Shown: positions 16,201 through 23,155 of the stretch, piece by piece | Position numbering within the stretch: position 1 is the stretch's first letter | Layout: every line of letters starts with the position of its first letter | The notes under the pieces: generated by a model | Seen by the model: only the letters and a program-made list of their open reading frames with translations | The model's database searches: none | What the model was told of the DNA's origin: nothing | Made by a program: the position numbers and the translations under genes | Assembly: GCA_910584985.1 (NCBI GenBank) | Contig: CAJUDJ010000023.1 | Coordinates: 1 to 23,840, forward strand | Source of the DNA: an uncultured Eubacterium sp. | GTDB lineage: Bacteria; Bacillota; Clostridia; Oscillospirales; Acutalibacteraceae | Direction: 5' to 3' | Length of the DNA: 23,840 nt

Positions 16201-16448
16201 GGCTTTTCTTTTTCAATAATTCTTTTCACAGTTTCGGCTGTAAGCGGTTCAAGATAAATGTGATCGGCAAGCGCCTTATCCGTCATAATGGTTGCGGGAT
16301 TAGAGTTGATCAGAACAACCTCAATGCCTTCCTCCTTAAGAACACGGCATGCCTGCGCACCTGCATAGTCAAATTCGGCTGCCTGTCCGATAACAATAGG
16401 TCCTGATCCGATTACAAGCACCTTTTTTATATCTTTATTAAGAGGCAT
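12417..16448 (-). CDS. carB: Arginine-type carbamoyl-phosphate synthase large subunit fused to a diaminopimelate epimerase domain
   Basis: One uninterrupted 1343-residue frame joins two complete enzymes. Residues 1 to about 1055 are CarB: the first ATP-grasp half (VIGSGPIVIGQAAEFDYAG near 12, RPAFTLGGAGGG, EVNPRVSRSS) and the oligomerisation region. The second half starts near 547 (VLGSGPIRIGQGIEFDY, EVNPRASRT), and the allosteric MGS-like domain covers about 930-1050. Residues 1060-1343 (284 residues) match a full DapF, with KMHGTGDDY, DGSEGKM, GNPHCVVF, RVNTEFV and GETPACGTGACA. The second catalytic Cys is kept (C1286), but the first is Ala (A1137). The CarB half should supply carbamoyl phosphate to ArgF. 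The ATG overlaps the carA stop by one base. Whether one protein or a cleaved pair is made is unknown. Confidence 0.93.
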   Translation of the reverse strand: MPLNKDIKKVLVIGSGPIVIGQAAEFDYAGAQACRVLKEEGIEVVLINSNPATIMTDKALADHIYLEPLTAETVKRIIEKEKPDSILGGLGGQTGLTISMQLAKDGYLDKMGVRLLGTNAAAIDKAEDRQLFRDTMLKIHQPVVPSDIANDIEKSKKIADEIGYPVIIRPAFTLGGAGGGVAYNEKELEETAKHGLMLSPINQVLVEKYIAGWKEIEFEVMRDSAGNVIAVCSMENFDPVGVHTGDSIVIAPAVTLADKEYQMLRSASLDIITELGIEGGCNCQFALNPESFEYSVIEVNPRVSRSSALASKATGYPIAKVTTKIALGYTLDEIKNDVTGKTCACFEPTLDYVVVKLPKWPFDKFVNASRMLGTQMKATGEVMSIAPSFEMAVMKAVRGAEIGLDTLNCRAVENKDILELLNTQDDLRLFSVFRALKEGITPEEIHSITRIDEWFLYKLKNLADYEKQISKTPISKDVYIKGKKLGYTDAALEKISGGSLAFHRDAVYKMVDTCGAEFEAETPYFYSSYDNFCESRELKRSDKKRILVLGSGPIRIGQGIEFDYSSVHCVWTLKELGYEVILVNNNPETVSTDFDTGDRLYFEPLTPEDVMNIIKVENPVGVVVAFGGQTAIKLTKFLDENHINILGTSAESIDIAEDRERFDALLESFHIFRPKGSSVMTLEEALWAANALSYPVLLRPSYVIGGQNMTIAYTDDDVKQYMSIILAQGIENPVLVDKYMMGTELEVDCISDGTDVLIPGIMEHIERAGVHSGDSIAVYPPYNLQDKMLNKICDVSEKLALSLKTQGLINIQYLIYQNELYVIEVNPRASRTIPYISKVTGVPMVELASKIMVGAKLTDLGYGTGLYKTPPYYAVKVPVFSFEKLNDVNSQLGPEMKSTGEVLGVGKNLNEALFKGLASAGFRVDFHKREKLGVLITVTKQDRFEIVNLAKKLDDLGVRIWATPETAKSIESLGICVETVNKLYEDNSIMELVESGKLDYIVYTGKSDKKSIADYIRLFNRANQLGIATLTSLDTANALADIIASRYNQQNTELVDINNMRKEKGLLRFSKMHGTGDDYIFFNNQCGIITCPESFAIAFSDRHKGIGGDGIVLLENSEIADAKMRIFNIDGSEGKMAGNSIRCLGKYLYDNGIVQKENIKIETASGIKTLKLFTRNGKVSSVAVNMGKAEFSPSLIPVSLSGDKIISREMEIGKKQYKITCLSVGNPHCVVFVDNTNEIDLEKTGPQFEANEIFPERVNTEFVRIVNSRTLKMRVWERGNGETPACGTGACAAVAAAVENGFCKKGEDITVKLNGGDLLVNYTDEGITLTGDCNLVFTGEIEY

Positions 16449-17524
16449 TATTGCTTACCTCCCATTCTGTCAATAAATATATCAAATAAAAATCTTGTGT
16501 CGTGCGGCCCGCTGCAGGCTTCGGGATGAAACTGCACGGAAAAGGCCTTTTTATCCGGATAGTCTGCGCCCTCATTTGTGCCGTCATTTGCATTGATATA
16601 GCTTATGATTCCGCCGCACTTTTCAATTTCCTCGTTGACAACGGCATAGCCGTGGTTTTGCGAGGATATATAGGTTCTGCCTGTTTTTGTGTTTTTTACA
16701 GGTTGGTTCACACCTCTGTGCCCGTATTTCAGCTTAACGGTTTTGCCGCCCATTGCAAGTGCAAGAAGCTGATGACCAAGGCATATTCCGAATATCGGTT
16801 TTTTTCCGATTAATTTTTTCAATTCTTCTATACATTCCGTGTTTTCCGCAGGATCACCCGGTCCGTTTGAAAGCATGATTCCGTCAGGGTTCAGATTTAA
16901 AATGTCCTCAGCCTTTGTATTATAGGGCACAACTGCCACATTGCAGCCGCGTTTTGCAAGCTCATTTGCAATGTTATCTTTTTTCCCGTAATCCAGCAAA
17001 ACCACATTATACTTATGTGTTTCGCTCGGTATAAGCGAAGGTTTCTCAACAGAAACAGATTTTACGGCATCCTTTACGGTGTATTCTTTCAGCTTATCAT
17101 AATCGGCATCATTGGGATTTGAGCAGATAAAGGCATTCATAACGCCGCTTTCCCTGATGATTTTGGTTATCTCCCTTGTGTCAACATCGTAAACACCGAT
17201 AATGCCGTTTGCCTTAAGGAAGCTGTCCAGTGTTTTATTGCATCTGAAATTGGATGGATTATCGCATTTTTCCCTTACAATATAGGCTGAAACATAGGAT
17301 TTCCGGCTTTCGCAGTCCTCATCAATAAATCCGTAATTGCCAATCAGGGGAAAGGTTTGCAAAACAATCTGTCCGTAATAGCTGGGGTCAGTTAAGGTTT
17401 CTATATAGCCGCACATTCCTGTTGTAAAAACAAGCTCACCGGTTATGTTTCCGCCTGCGCCGAAGCGCTTTCCTTCAAAAATGCTGCCGTTTTCAAGGCA
17501 TATATATACTTTTTCGTTGTTCAT
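16448..17524 (-). CDS. carA: Carbamoyl-phosphate synthase small (glutaminase) subunit
   Basis: CarA releases ammonia from glutamine and channels it to CarB. The protein has the CarA N-terminal domain and a class I glutamine amidotransferase domain. Counting from an ATG at 17533, its nucleophile is in GICLGHQ (C251) and the His/Glu pair in VQFHPEA (H336, E338). I start at the ATG at 17524 (358 residues) because AGGA lies 8 nt upstream and the product begins MNNEKVYICLENGS, like the family. The ATG at 17533 overlaps the argF stop (ATGA) but has no spacing to a ribosome site, and remains possible. Its stop shares a base with the carB-dapF start. Confidence 0.95.
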   Translation of the reverse strand: MNNEKVYICLENGSIFEGKRFGAGGNITGELVFTTGMCGYIETLTDPSYYGQIVLQTFPLIGNYGFIDEDCESRKSYVSAYIVREKCDNPSNFRCNKTLDSFLKANGIIGVYDVDTREITKIIRESGVMNAFICSNPNDADYDKLKEYTVKDAVKSVSVEKPSLIPSETHKYNVVLLDYGKKDNIANELAKRGCNVAVVPYNTKAEDILNLNPDGIMLSNGPGDPAENTECIEELKKLIGKKPIFGICLGHQLLALAMGGKTVKLKYGHRGVNQPVKNTKTGRTYISSQNHGYAVVNEEIEKCGGIISYINANDGTNEGADYPDKKAFSVQFHPEACSGPHDTRFLFDIFIDRMGGKQ

Positions 17525-17529
17525 TTTAA

Positions 17530-18432
17530 TCATCCTAAAAGCTTCACTAAAACAGCTTTCTGTGCGTGAAGCCTGTTTTCAGCTTCGTCAAAGATTTCGT
17601 CTGCGTGTGCTTCAAAAACCTTTGCCGTAATTTCTTCTTCCCTGTGTGCAGGCAGGCAATGAAGCACCATAGCACCGTTATTGGCTGCAGCCATAACTTC
17701 ATCATTGATTTGGAAGTTTTTAAATATCTTTTCGCGTTCTGCTTTTTCTTTCTCCTGGCCCATAGAAGCCCAGACATCCGTGTAAAGCACATCTGCATCC
17801 TTTGCACAGGCCAGAATATCGGAAGAACAGGTGAATGTTCCGTTTTCAGAAGCCCATTTCATAATATCGGCATCCGGCTTATATCCGTCAGGGCAGGCAA
17901 CGGCACATTCCATTCCCATTTTTATTGCACCCACAATCAGGCTGTTTGCCATATTGTTTCCATCGCCGATAAAGCAGAACTTCAGCCCCTCAAAGGTGTT
18001 TTTATGCTCGCGAATTGTCATTAAATCTGCAAGCACCTGGCAGGGGTGGCAGTAATCGGTAAGCCCGTTTATAATCGGAATAGAGCCGTATTCAGCCAAA
18101 TCCTCAACCTCTTTCTGTGAAAAGGTTCTGATCATAATTCCGTCAAGATAGCGGGAAAGCACTCTTGCCGTGTCATTTATCGGTTCACCTCTACCAATCT
18201 GCAGATCACGGTTTGAAAGGAAAAGCGCCTGGCCGCCAAGCTGATACATGCCTGTTTCAAAGGATACCCTTGTTCTTGTGGAGCTTTTCTGAAAAATCAT
18301 TCCAAGTGTTTTTCCTTTCAGCAGATGATGTTCAATTCCGTGCTTTGTTTCATATTTAAGCTGATCTGCCAGATTTAAAATATCAAGAATATCATTTGTG
18401 CTTAAATCCTGTAACTTCAATAAATGCTTCAT
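17530..18432 (-). CDS. argF: Ornithine carbamoyltransferase
   Basis: ArgF makes citrulline from ornithine and carbamoyl phosphate. The 300-residue protein carries the carbamoyl phosphate motif QKSSTRTRVSFE (residues 48-59), CHPCQVLAD (128-136) and the ornithine loop WASMGQE (221-227). HCLPAHRE (258-265) has the reactive Cys typical of ornithine enzymes, which excludes aspartate carbamoyltransferase. The ATG overlaps the argD stop (ATGA). Placing argF directly before carA-carB puts the consumer of carbamoyl phosphate next to its source. Confidence 0.96.
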   Translation of the reverse strand: MKHLLKLQDLSTNDILDILNLADQLKYETKHGIEHHLLKGKTLGMIFQKSSTRTRVSFETGMYQLGGQALFLSNRDLQIGRGEPINDTARVLSRYLDGIMIRTFSQKEVEDLAEYGSIPIINGLTDYCHPCQVLADLMTIREHKNTFEGLKFCFIGDGNNMANSLIVGAIKMGMECAVACPDGYKPDADIMKWASENGTFTCSSDILACAKDADVLYTDVWASMGQEKEKAEREKIFKNFQINDEVMAAANNGAMVLHCLPAHREEEITAKVFEAHADEIFDEAENRLHAQKAVLVKLLG

Positions 18433-19598
18433 TTTTCCATTACCTCTTTCAGTAAATTTAATCCTTTTTCAAGTTCATTATAGCTTATATTCAGGGCGGG
18501 CAACAGCCGTACCTTGGTTTTTGCCGTAAGCACAAGCAGGCCGTTTTGAAGGCATTGCTGTGCAATTTCTTTGGCAGGCTTTTCTGTTTCTATGCCAAGC
18601 ATAAGCCCCATTCCGCTTATACTTTTAACACCTTTTGCATTAACAAGAAAGTTTTTTATAAAATCGCTTTTTTTGCAAACCTCTTCCAGAAAGGCATCAT
18701 CTATTCTGTTTACAATGCTTAATGCGCCTGCTGCAGCAATCGGATTGCCGCCAAAAGTTGAACCGTGAGAACCGGGCGTAACGGTGTCTTTCAGTTTTTC
18801 GCCGAAGAGCACAGCACCCATCGGCAGTCCGCCTGCAAGCCCCTTTGCCGTGCTTACGATATCGGGTGTTATTCCGAAATGCATATATGCAAAATATTTT
18901 CCTGTTCTGCCGTTTCCTGTCTGCACTTCATCCACAACCATAAGAATATCTTTTTTCTGTGCAATTTCAGCTATTTTTTGTATAAAGCTTTCTTCAAGGT
19001 TTAAAACGCCGCCTTCGCCCTGCACACATTCAAACATAATGGCACAGACATCTTCTGTTATCATTTCTTCAAGTGCACTTATATTATTGGCAGGGCAGTA
19101 TTTGAAGCCTTCTGTAAACGGGCCGAAATCGGTATGAAAGCTTTCCTGTCCCGTTGCGGCAAGTGTTGTTATTGTTCTTCCGTGAAAGGAATTTACAAGC
19201 GTTATAATTGTGCTTCGTCCCTCTCCGTATTTATCAAAGCTGTATTTTCTTGCAAATTTGATTGCACCCTCGTTTGCTTCTGCTCCGCTGTTTGCGAAAA
19301 ACACTTTTTTCATACCTGTTTTGCTGCAAAGCAGCTCTGCAAGTTCTGCGCACGGAGCTGTGTAATACAGATTTGAGGTGTGCTGCAATTTATTCAGCTG
19401 TTCAATTACTGCATTTTTCCACGCATCATCCGCAATTCCGAATGCTGTTACACCGATTCCCGAACCGAAATCTATATATTCCTTTCCGTTTTCGTCATAA
19501 AGTGTTGCACCTTTTCCTTTAACAAGCGCAACATCAAATCTTCCGTATGATGCGGCAACATATTTCTTATCTTTATTTTTTATACTCAATTCAATCAC
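18429..19598 (-). CDS. argD: Acetylornithine aminotransferase
   Basis: This PLP enzyme converts N-acetylglutamate semialdehyde to N-acetylornithine. The 389-residue class III aminotransferase has NSGAEANEGAIK (103-114), the PLP Asp in VVDEVQTGNGRTG (D223), and the Schiff-base Lys in STAKGLAGG (K252). HGSTFGGNP completes the pattern. The start is GTG, overlapping the argB stop as GTGA; no nearby ATG fits. Some ArgD enzymes also act as succinyldiaminopimelate aminotransferase, which is of note because a DapF domain is encoded in the same operon; the sequence does not show whether this one does. Confidence 0.94.
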   Translation of the reverse strand: MIELSIKNKDKKYVAASYGRFDVALVKGKGATLYDENGKEYIDFGSGIGVTAFGIADDAWKNAVIEQLNKLQHTSNLYYTAPCAELAELLCSKTGMKKVFFANSGAEANEGAIKFARKYSFDKYGEGRSTIITLVNSFHGRTITTLAATGQESFHTDFGPFTEGFKYCPANNISALEEMITEDVCAIMFECVQGEGGVLNLEESFIQKIAEIAQKKDILMVVDEVQTGNGRTGKYFAYMHFGITPDIVSTAKGLAGGLPMGAVLFGEKLKDTVTPGSHGSTFGGNPIAAAGALSIVNRIDDAFLEEVCKKSDFIKNFLVNAKGVKSISGMGLMLGIETEKPAKEIAQQCLQNGLLVLTAKTKVRLLPALNISYNELEKGLNLLKEVMEK

Positions 19599-20452
19599 CT
19601 GCTTCTGAACATTGTTCCCATACCTTCGTCTGTAAGAAGTTCCATGAGGATGGAGTGGGGAACTCTTCCGTCAATAATAAATGCTTTTTTTACGCCCTCA
19701 CGCAGTGCGCTTGTCATTGAGTCAATTTTCGGTATCATACCGCCGCCGATAACACCCTCTGCAATCAGGGCAGGCACATCGGAAATAAACACCTTGTGAA
19801 TCAGCGTGCTTTCATCGTCTTTATCTCTTAACAGACCGACAACATCCGTCATTGAAACAAGGGTTTCTGCTTTTAAAGCACCTGCCACGCAGGCGGCAAC
19901 CGTGTCTGCATTTATATTATAACAGTTTCCGTTTTCATCATAGCCAATCGTTGAAATAACGGGAATAAAGCTGTTTGCAAGCACTTCCTTCACAACATCC
20001 ATATTTACCTCTGTTATTTCGCCCACATAGCCGTGCTTTTCATCAAGCGGCCTGCATTTAATCATGTTTCCGTCCATTCCCGAAAGCCCGATTGCGTGAC
20101 CGCCGAGATTGCCGATCTGGCATACAAGATCCTTATTAACCTTGCCTGCAAGCACCATCTGCACCACATTTGCTGTTTCCTTTGTTGTAACGCGGAGCCC
20201 GTCTGCAAATTCACTTTTAATCTGCATTGCATCCAGCGTTTTGTTGATTTCCGGGCCGCCGCCGTGAACCAGCACAACGCTGATTCCAACGGTTGAAAGC
20301 AGCACAAGATCGCGCATTACGGCTTCCTTAAGTTCTTCATTTATCATAGCGTTTCCGCCGTATTTTACAACAACAATCTTCTTTCTGTATGCCTGAATAT
20401 GCGGCAGCGCATGTGCAATCACATCCGCTTTCATAGCATTTGTAATATCCAT
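19595..20452 (-). CDS. argB: N-acetylglutamate kinase
   Basis: ArgB phosphorylates N-acetylglutamate. The 285-residue amino acid kinase has VVKYGGNAM (K30), VHGGGPEIN (63-70) and GGGMIPKIDS near the C-terminus. About 25 residues precede the kinase core (ADVIAHALPHIQAYRKK), matching the N-terminal helix seen in arginine-sensitive, hexameric enzymes. Feedback by arginine is therefore likely, which fits a cyclic pathway using ArgJ. AAGGAGAAG gives a good ribosome site in the 17-nt gap after argJ. Its end overlaps argD. Confidence 0.96.
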   Translation of the reverse strand: MDITNAMKADVIAHALPHIQAYRKKIVVVKYGGNAMINEELKEAVMRDLVLLSTVGISVVLVHGGGPEINKTLDAMQIKSEFADGLRVTTKETANVVQMVLAGKVNKDLVCQIGNLGGHAIGLSGMDGNMIKCRPLDEKHGYVGEITEVNMDVVKEVLANSFIPVISTIGYDENGNCYNINADTVAACVAGALKAETLVSMTDVVGLLRDKDDESTLIHKVFISDVPALIAEGVIGGGMIPKIDSMTSALREGVKKAFIIDGRVPHSILMELLTDEGMGTMFRSR

Positions 20453-20469
20453 TTTCTTCTCCTTAACTG

Positions 20470-21717
20470 TCAGCTTCTGTAATCTCCGTTAATTTTTACA
20501 TAATCGTATGTTAAATCACAGCCATAGGCGGTTATGCCGAAACTGCCCTGATTCAGATTAACTTTAATGGTAACCTCATCGTCAAGCAAAATTTCTTTTG
20601 CCTTTTCCTCACTGAAGGGGATAACATATCCGCCTTTGCAAACATCAATGCAGCCTTTTGAGGATATATAGGAAACATCTATTTTCAGCGGGTCTATTTC
20701 TATATCTGCATAACCTATAGCCCCAAGTATTCTTCCGCAGTTGGCGTCTGCACCGAACATAGCTGTTTTTACAAGCGGGGAACAGATAACGGATTTTGCA
20801 CAGATAACGGATTCCTCCTCGTTTTTTGCACCGTTTACTTCACACATAATAAGCTTTGTTGCGCCTTCGCCGTCCTTTGCAAGCATCTTTGTAAGATTTG
20901 CCATAACCTCATAAAGTGCTGCTTTAAATGTGTTATAGTTTTCATCGAAACAGTCAATTGTTTTGTTTTCGGCCATACCGTTTGCCATGAGACAAACCAT
21001 ATCATTTGTAGATGTATCGCCGTCAACAGAAAGGCAGTTATAAGTGATTTTTACAATATCGGAAAGTGTTTTCTGTAAAAGTGCATGGCTGATGGAACAA
21101 TCCGTTGTAATAAAATTAAGCGTTGTTGCCATATTCGGATGAATCATGCCCGAACCTTTCGCCATACCGCCGAGGTGGCAGATTTTTCCGCCGATTTCAA
21201 ATTCAACGGCATATTCCTTCATTACGGTATCCGTTGTCATAATGGCAGATGCAGCTTCCGCATTGCCGTGATAATCAAGCTTTTGCGCAAGTAAGGGCAC
21301 TGCTTTCTCAACAGGCTCAATCGGAAGCACCAGTCCGATTACACCTGTGCTTGCAACAACAACCTGTTCTTTCGGAATATTAAGCTCATCTGCAACAAGC
21401 GCACACATTTTTTCGGCTTTTTCAATTCCGTCAACATTGCAGGTGTTTGCATTTTTTGAATTTGCGATAACGGCAACTGCTTTGTTGCCGCTTTTTTCAA
21501 GATTTGCTTTTGTAACCGTAATCGGCGCACCTTTTACTTTATTCTGCGTATATACGGCTGCTGTTGTGCAAACCGTGTCGCTTACATACATGCAAATGTC
21601 ATTTTTGTGCGGCATATCCGGATTTTGGCTATCTGTGCCCGATGTTTTTATTCCGCAGTACATACCGCTTGCTTTAAAACCTTTTGCGGCACAAATGCCG
21701 CCGTTAATCTTTTTCAT
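20470..21717 (-). CDS. argJ: Glutamate N-acetyltransferase (ornithine acetyltransferase)
   Basis: ArgJ moves the acetyl group from N-acetylornithine to glutamate, recycling it; some members also use acetyl-CoA to start the pathway. The 415-residue precursor has the autocleavage site KGSGMIHPNMATT, with cleavage expected before T198 to give alpha and beta chains. DGDTSTNDM, which lines the active site, is also present. AGGAGAA about 10 nt upstream lies in the end of argC. Whether it is mono- or bifunctional cannot be told; no argA-like gene is in the window. Confidence 0.96.
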   Translation of the reverse strand: MKKINGGICAAKGFKASGMYCGIKTSGTDSQNPDMPHKNDICMYVSDTVCTTAAVYTQNKVKGAPITVTKANLEKSGNKAVAVIANSKNANTCNVDGIEKAEKMCALVADELNIPKEQVVVASTGVIGLVLPIEPVEKAVPLLAQKLDYHGNAEAASAIMTTDTVMKEYAVEFEIGGKICHLGGMAKGSGMIHPNMATTLNFITTDCSISHALLQKTLSDIVKITYNCLSVDGDTSTNDMVCLMANGMAENKTIDCFDENYNTFKAALYEVMANLTKMLAKDGEGATKLIMCEVNGAKNEEESVICAKSVICSPLVKTAMFGADANCGRILGAIGYADIEIDPLKIDVSYISSKGCIDVCKGGYVIPFSEEKAKEILLDDEVTIKVNLNQGSFGITAYGCDLTYDYVKINGDYRS

Positions 21718-21722
21718 AAAAT

Positions 21723-22670
21723 CTATTCTCCTAAAACAAGTGATTTTTTTTCATCTATGCCAAGGCTTAAATTCATACACTGAATTGCTGCGCCGGATGC
21801 GCCTTTGCCAAGGTTATCAAAACGGCAGGTGATTACCATTCGGTCATCATTTCCATTTACTTCAAGTTCCATATCATCCCTGCCGTCAAAGTTGTTTGCA
21901 CCAATCATATTTTCCGTGTATCCAACCGGGCGGACTTTAACAAAATCTTTTCCGTTATAATGTGCAGCCAGAATTTCTCTTACATCCGTAAGGCTGTATT
22001 TTTTATTCAGCATATCCGAAAACAGGGGAATGCTTACAACCATTCCGCATTTATAATCGCATATCATCGGTGAAAACACAGGCACTCTTGAAATGCCGCT
22101 CACAGCCAACATCTCTTTCAGATGTTTATGATTCTGTGTTAAGGCGTACTGCCTAGGAGAATCCAGCTCGGCATTCCTTTCGCAGTCCTCATACTGCAAA
22201 ATCGCTTTGTTTCCGGCACCGCTGTAGCCTGAAACGGCAAAACAGGTAAGGGGATAGCCGGCTGAAATAACTTGATTTGATACAAGCGGTTTAACAATTG
22301 CATTGAAGCCGCTTGCATAGCAGCCAGGATTTGCAATCAGCTGATTGGATTGTATTTTCTTTCTGAATGCTTCGGATAATTCGGGAAAACCGTATGCCCA
22401 GTCCGGATTCGTTCTGTGTGCAGTGGAGGCATCAATGATTTTTGTGGTTTTATTACGCTTATCAAGCAGTGAAACGGCCTCAACAGCTGCACTGTCAGGC
22501 AAACAAAGAAAAGTAATGTCTGATTCATTTATAAATTTTTTGATTTCATCATTGTTTTTTCTTTTATCCTCGTCAATAACAAGCAGTTCAATATCGTCTC
22601 TTTTTTCAAGACGGCTTCTGATGCGCAGACCTGTTGTTCCTGCCTGACCGTCAATGAATACTTTTATCAT
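21723..22670 (-). CDS. argC: N-acetyl-gamma-glutamyl-phosphate reductase, short (type 2) form
   Basis: ArgC reduces N-acetylglutamyl phosphate to the semialdehyde with NADPH. At 315 residues it is the short type 2 form. It has the nucleotide loop GQAGTTGLRI (8-17), the catalytic Cys in ANPGCYASG (C117), and a C-terminal dimerisation/catalytic domain ending GKGASGAAIQ. It is the first gene of the operon. GGAG lies 12 nt before the ATG, longer than ideal, but no other start fits the family N-terminus MIKVFIDGQAG. The gene follows a consensus promoter and ARG-box-like sites. Confidence 0.95.
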   Translation of the reverse strand: MIKVFIDGQAGTTGLRIRSRLEKRDDIELLVIDEDKRKNNDEIKKFINESDITFLCLPDSAAVEAVSLLDKRNKTTKIIDASTAHRTNPDWAYGFPELSEAFRKKIQSNQLIANPGCYASGFNAIVKPLVSNQVISAGYPLTCFAVSGYSGAGNKAILQYEDCERNAELDSPRQYALTQNHKHLKEMLAVSGISRVPVFSPMICDYKCGMVVSIPLFSDMLNKKYSLTDVREILAAHYNGKDFVKVRPVGYTENMIGANNFDGRDDMELEVNGNDDRMVITCRFDNLGKGASGAAIQCMNLSLGIDEKKSLVLGE

Positions 22671-22708
22671 TTTTATACATAACTCCTGTATATAATTATT
22701 ATTCTTAT

Positions 22709-22736
22709 ATTATACACTTGCATATTTCAATGTCAA
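22709..22736 (-). promoter_or_regulatory. Promoter of the arginine operon
   Basis: On the - strand a perfect TTGACA (22736-22731), a 16-nt spacer and a perfect TATAAT (22714-22709) predict a start about 32 nt before the argC ATG. The spacer holds ATGCAAG, half of an ARG box. Confidence 0.8.
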
Positions 22737-22760
22737 TAGATATACGAAAAATATTATAAA

Positions 22761-22788
22761 TATGCATAAAAATGAATAATTATGCAGT
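22761..22788. promoter_or_regulatory. Two overlapping ARG-box-like sites upstream of argC
   Basis: AATGAATAATTATGCAGT (22771-22788) matches the ArgR/AhrC box in 14 of 18 positions by hand alignment to the Bacillus-type consensus as I remember it. TATGCATAAAAATGAATA (22761-22778) matches 13 of 18. They lie just upstream of the -35, so an arginine-responsive repressor is the likely binder. Confidence 0.5.
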
Positions 22789-22796
22789 AAAGCGTA

Positions 22797-22835
22797 TTCC
22801 CTTTTATACACTGTATTGCCTATATACAAAGGGAA
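22797..22835. repeat. Inverted repeat between the arg promoter and the lysis module
   Basis: Perfect 8-bp arms TTCCCTTT (22797-22804) and AAAGGGAA (22828-22835) enclose 23 nt containing further TATA pairs. It could be an operator or a weak terminator. Nothing else is evident in the 251-nt gap apart from the promoters listed. Confidence 0.4.
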
Positions 22836-22862
22836 ATTTTATACCCATATTTGAAAAAATGC

Positions 22863-22890
22863 TTGACTTTTTTGAAAATTTGTTTAATCT
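22863..22890 (+). promoter_or_regulatory. Candidate promoter of the lysis module
   Basis: TTGACT (22863-22868), a 16-nt spacer and TAATCT (22885-22890) precede the small membrane protein gene by about 31 nt. The -10 is imperfect. Confidence 0.4.
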
Positions 22891-22921
22891 GTGAAGCTGT
22901 TCCTTAATAAGCGTTTGGGAG

Positions 22922-23155
22922 ATGATAAACATAACCGATAACATTATAGTGGCAGTGATTGCAATGCTCGGAACCTGTGCAGGCTCCTTCGGCGGAATTT
23001 TAACAGCATCAAAGCTAACGAATTTCCGACTTGAAAAGCTGGAAGAAAAGGTGGATAAGCATAACAATTTTGCAGAAAGAATCCCTGTTGCCGAAGAAAA
23101 ACTTAAGGTGCTCGGCCACAGGATAGAAGATTTGGAAAGGGAAATGAATAAATGA
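22922..23155 (+). CDS. Small phage-type membrane/coiled-coil protein (XhlA-like)
   Basis: This 77-residue protein has one hydrophobic segment (about residues 7-28, VAVIAMLGTCAGSFGGIL). A charged coiled-coil helix follows (about 33-77, RLEKLEEKVDKHNNFAERIP and onward). This layout, with the KVDKHNN word, is what I associate with the XhlA/hemolysin-type proteins encoded beside holins and endolysins in Clostridia prophages. GGGAG sits directly against the ATG, so the ribosome site is poorly spaced, but no better start keeps the membrane segment. Its stop overlaps the next start (ATGA), so the two are co-translated. It probably helps membrane permeabilisation or endolysin release (inference). Confidence 0.7.
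   Translation: MINITDNIIVAVIAMLGTCAGSFGGILTASKLTNFRLEKLEEKVDKHNNFAERIPVAEEKLKVLGHRIEDLEREMNK

Noticed and set aside
22651..22680. Nine-codon leader peptide overlapping the argC start (ATG at 22680)
   Set aside because: GGAG is only 2 nt from its ATG and the peptide has no run of arginine codons, so an attenuation role is not supported.
22804..23067. 87-residue open frame on the - strand across the lysis module start
   Set aside because: It is the reverse of the XhlA-like gene, whose coiled-coil pattern and overlap with the next gene are convincing.
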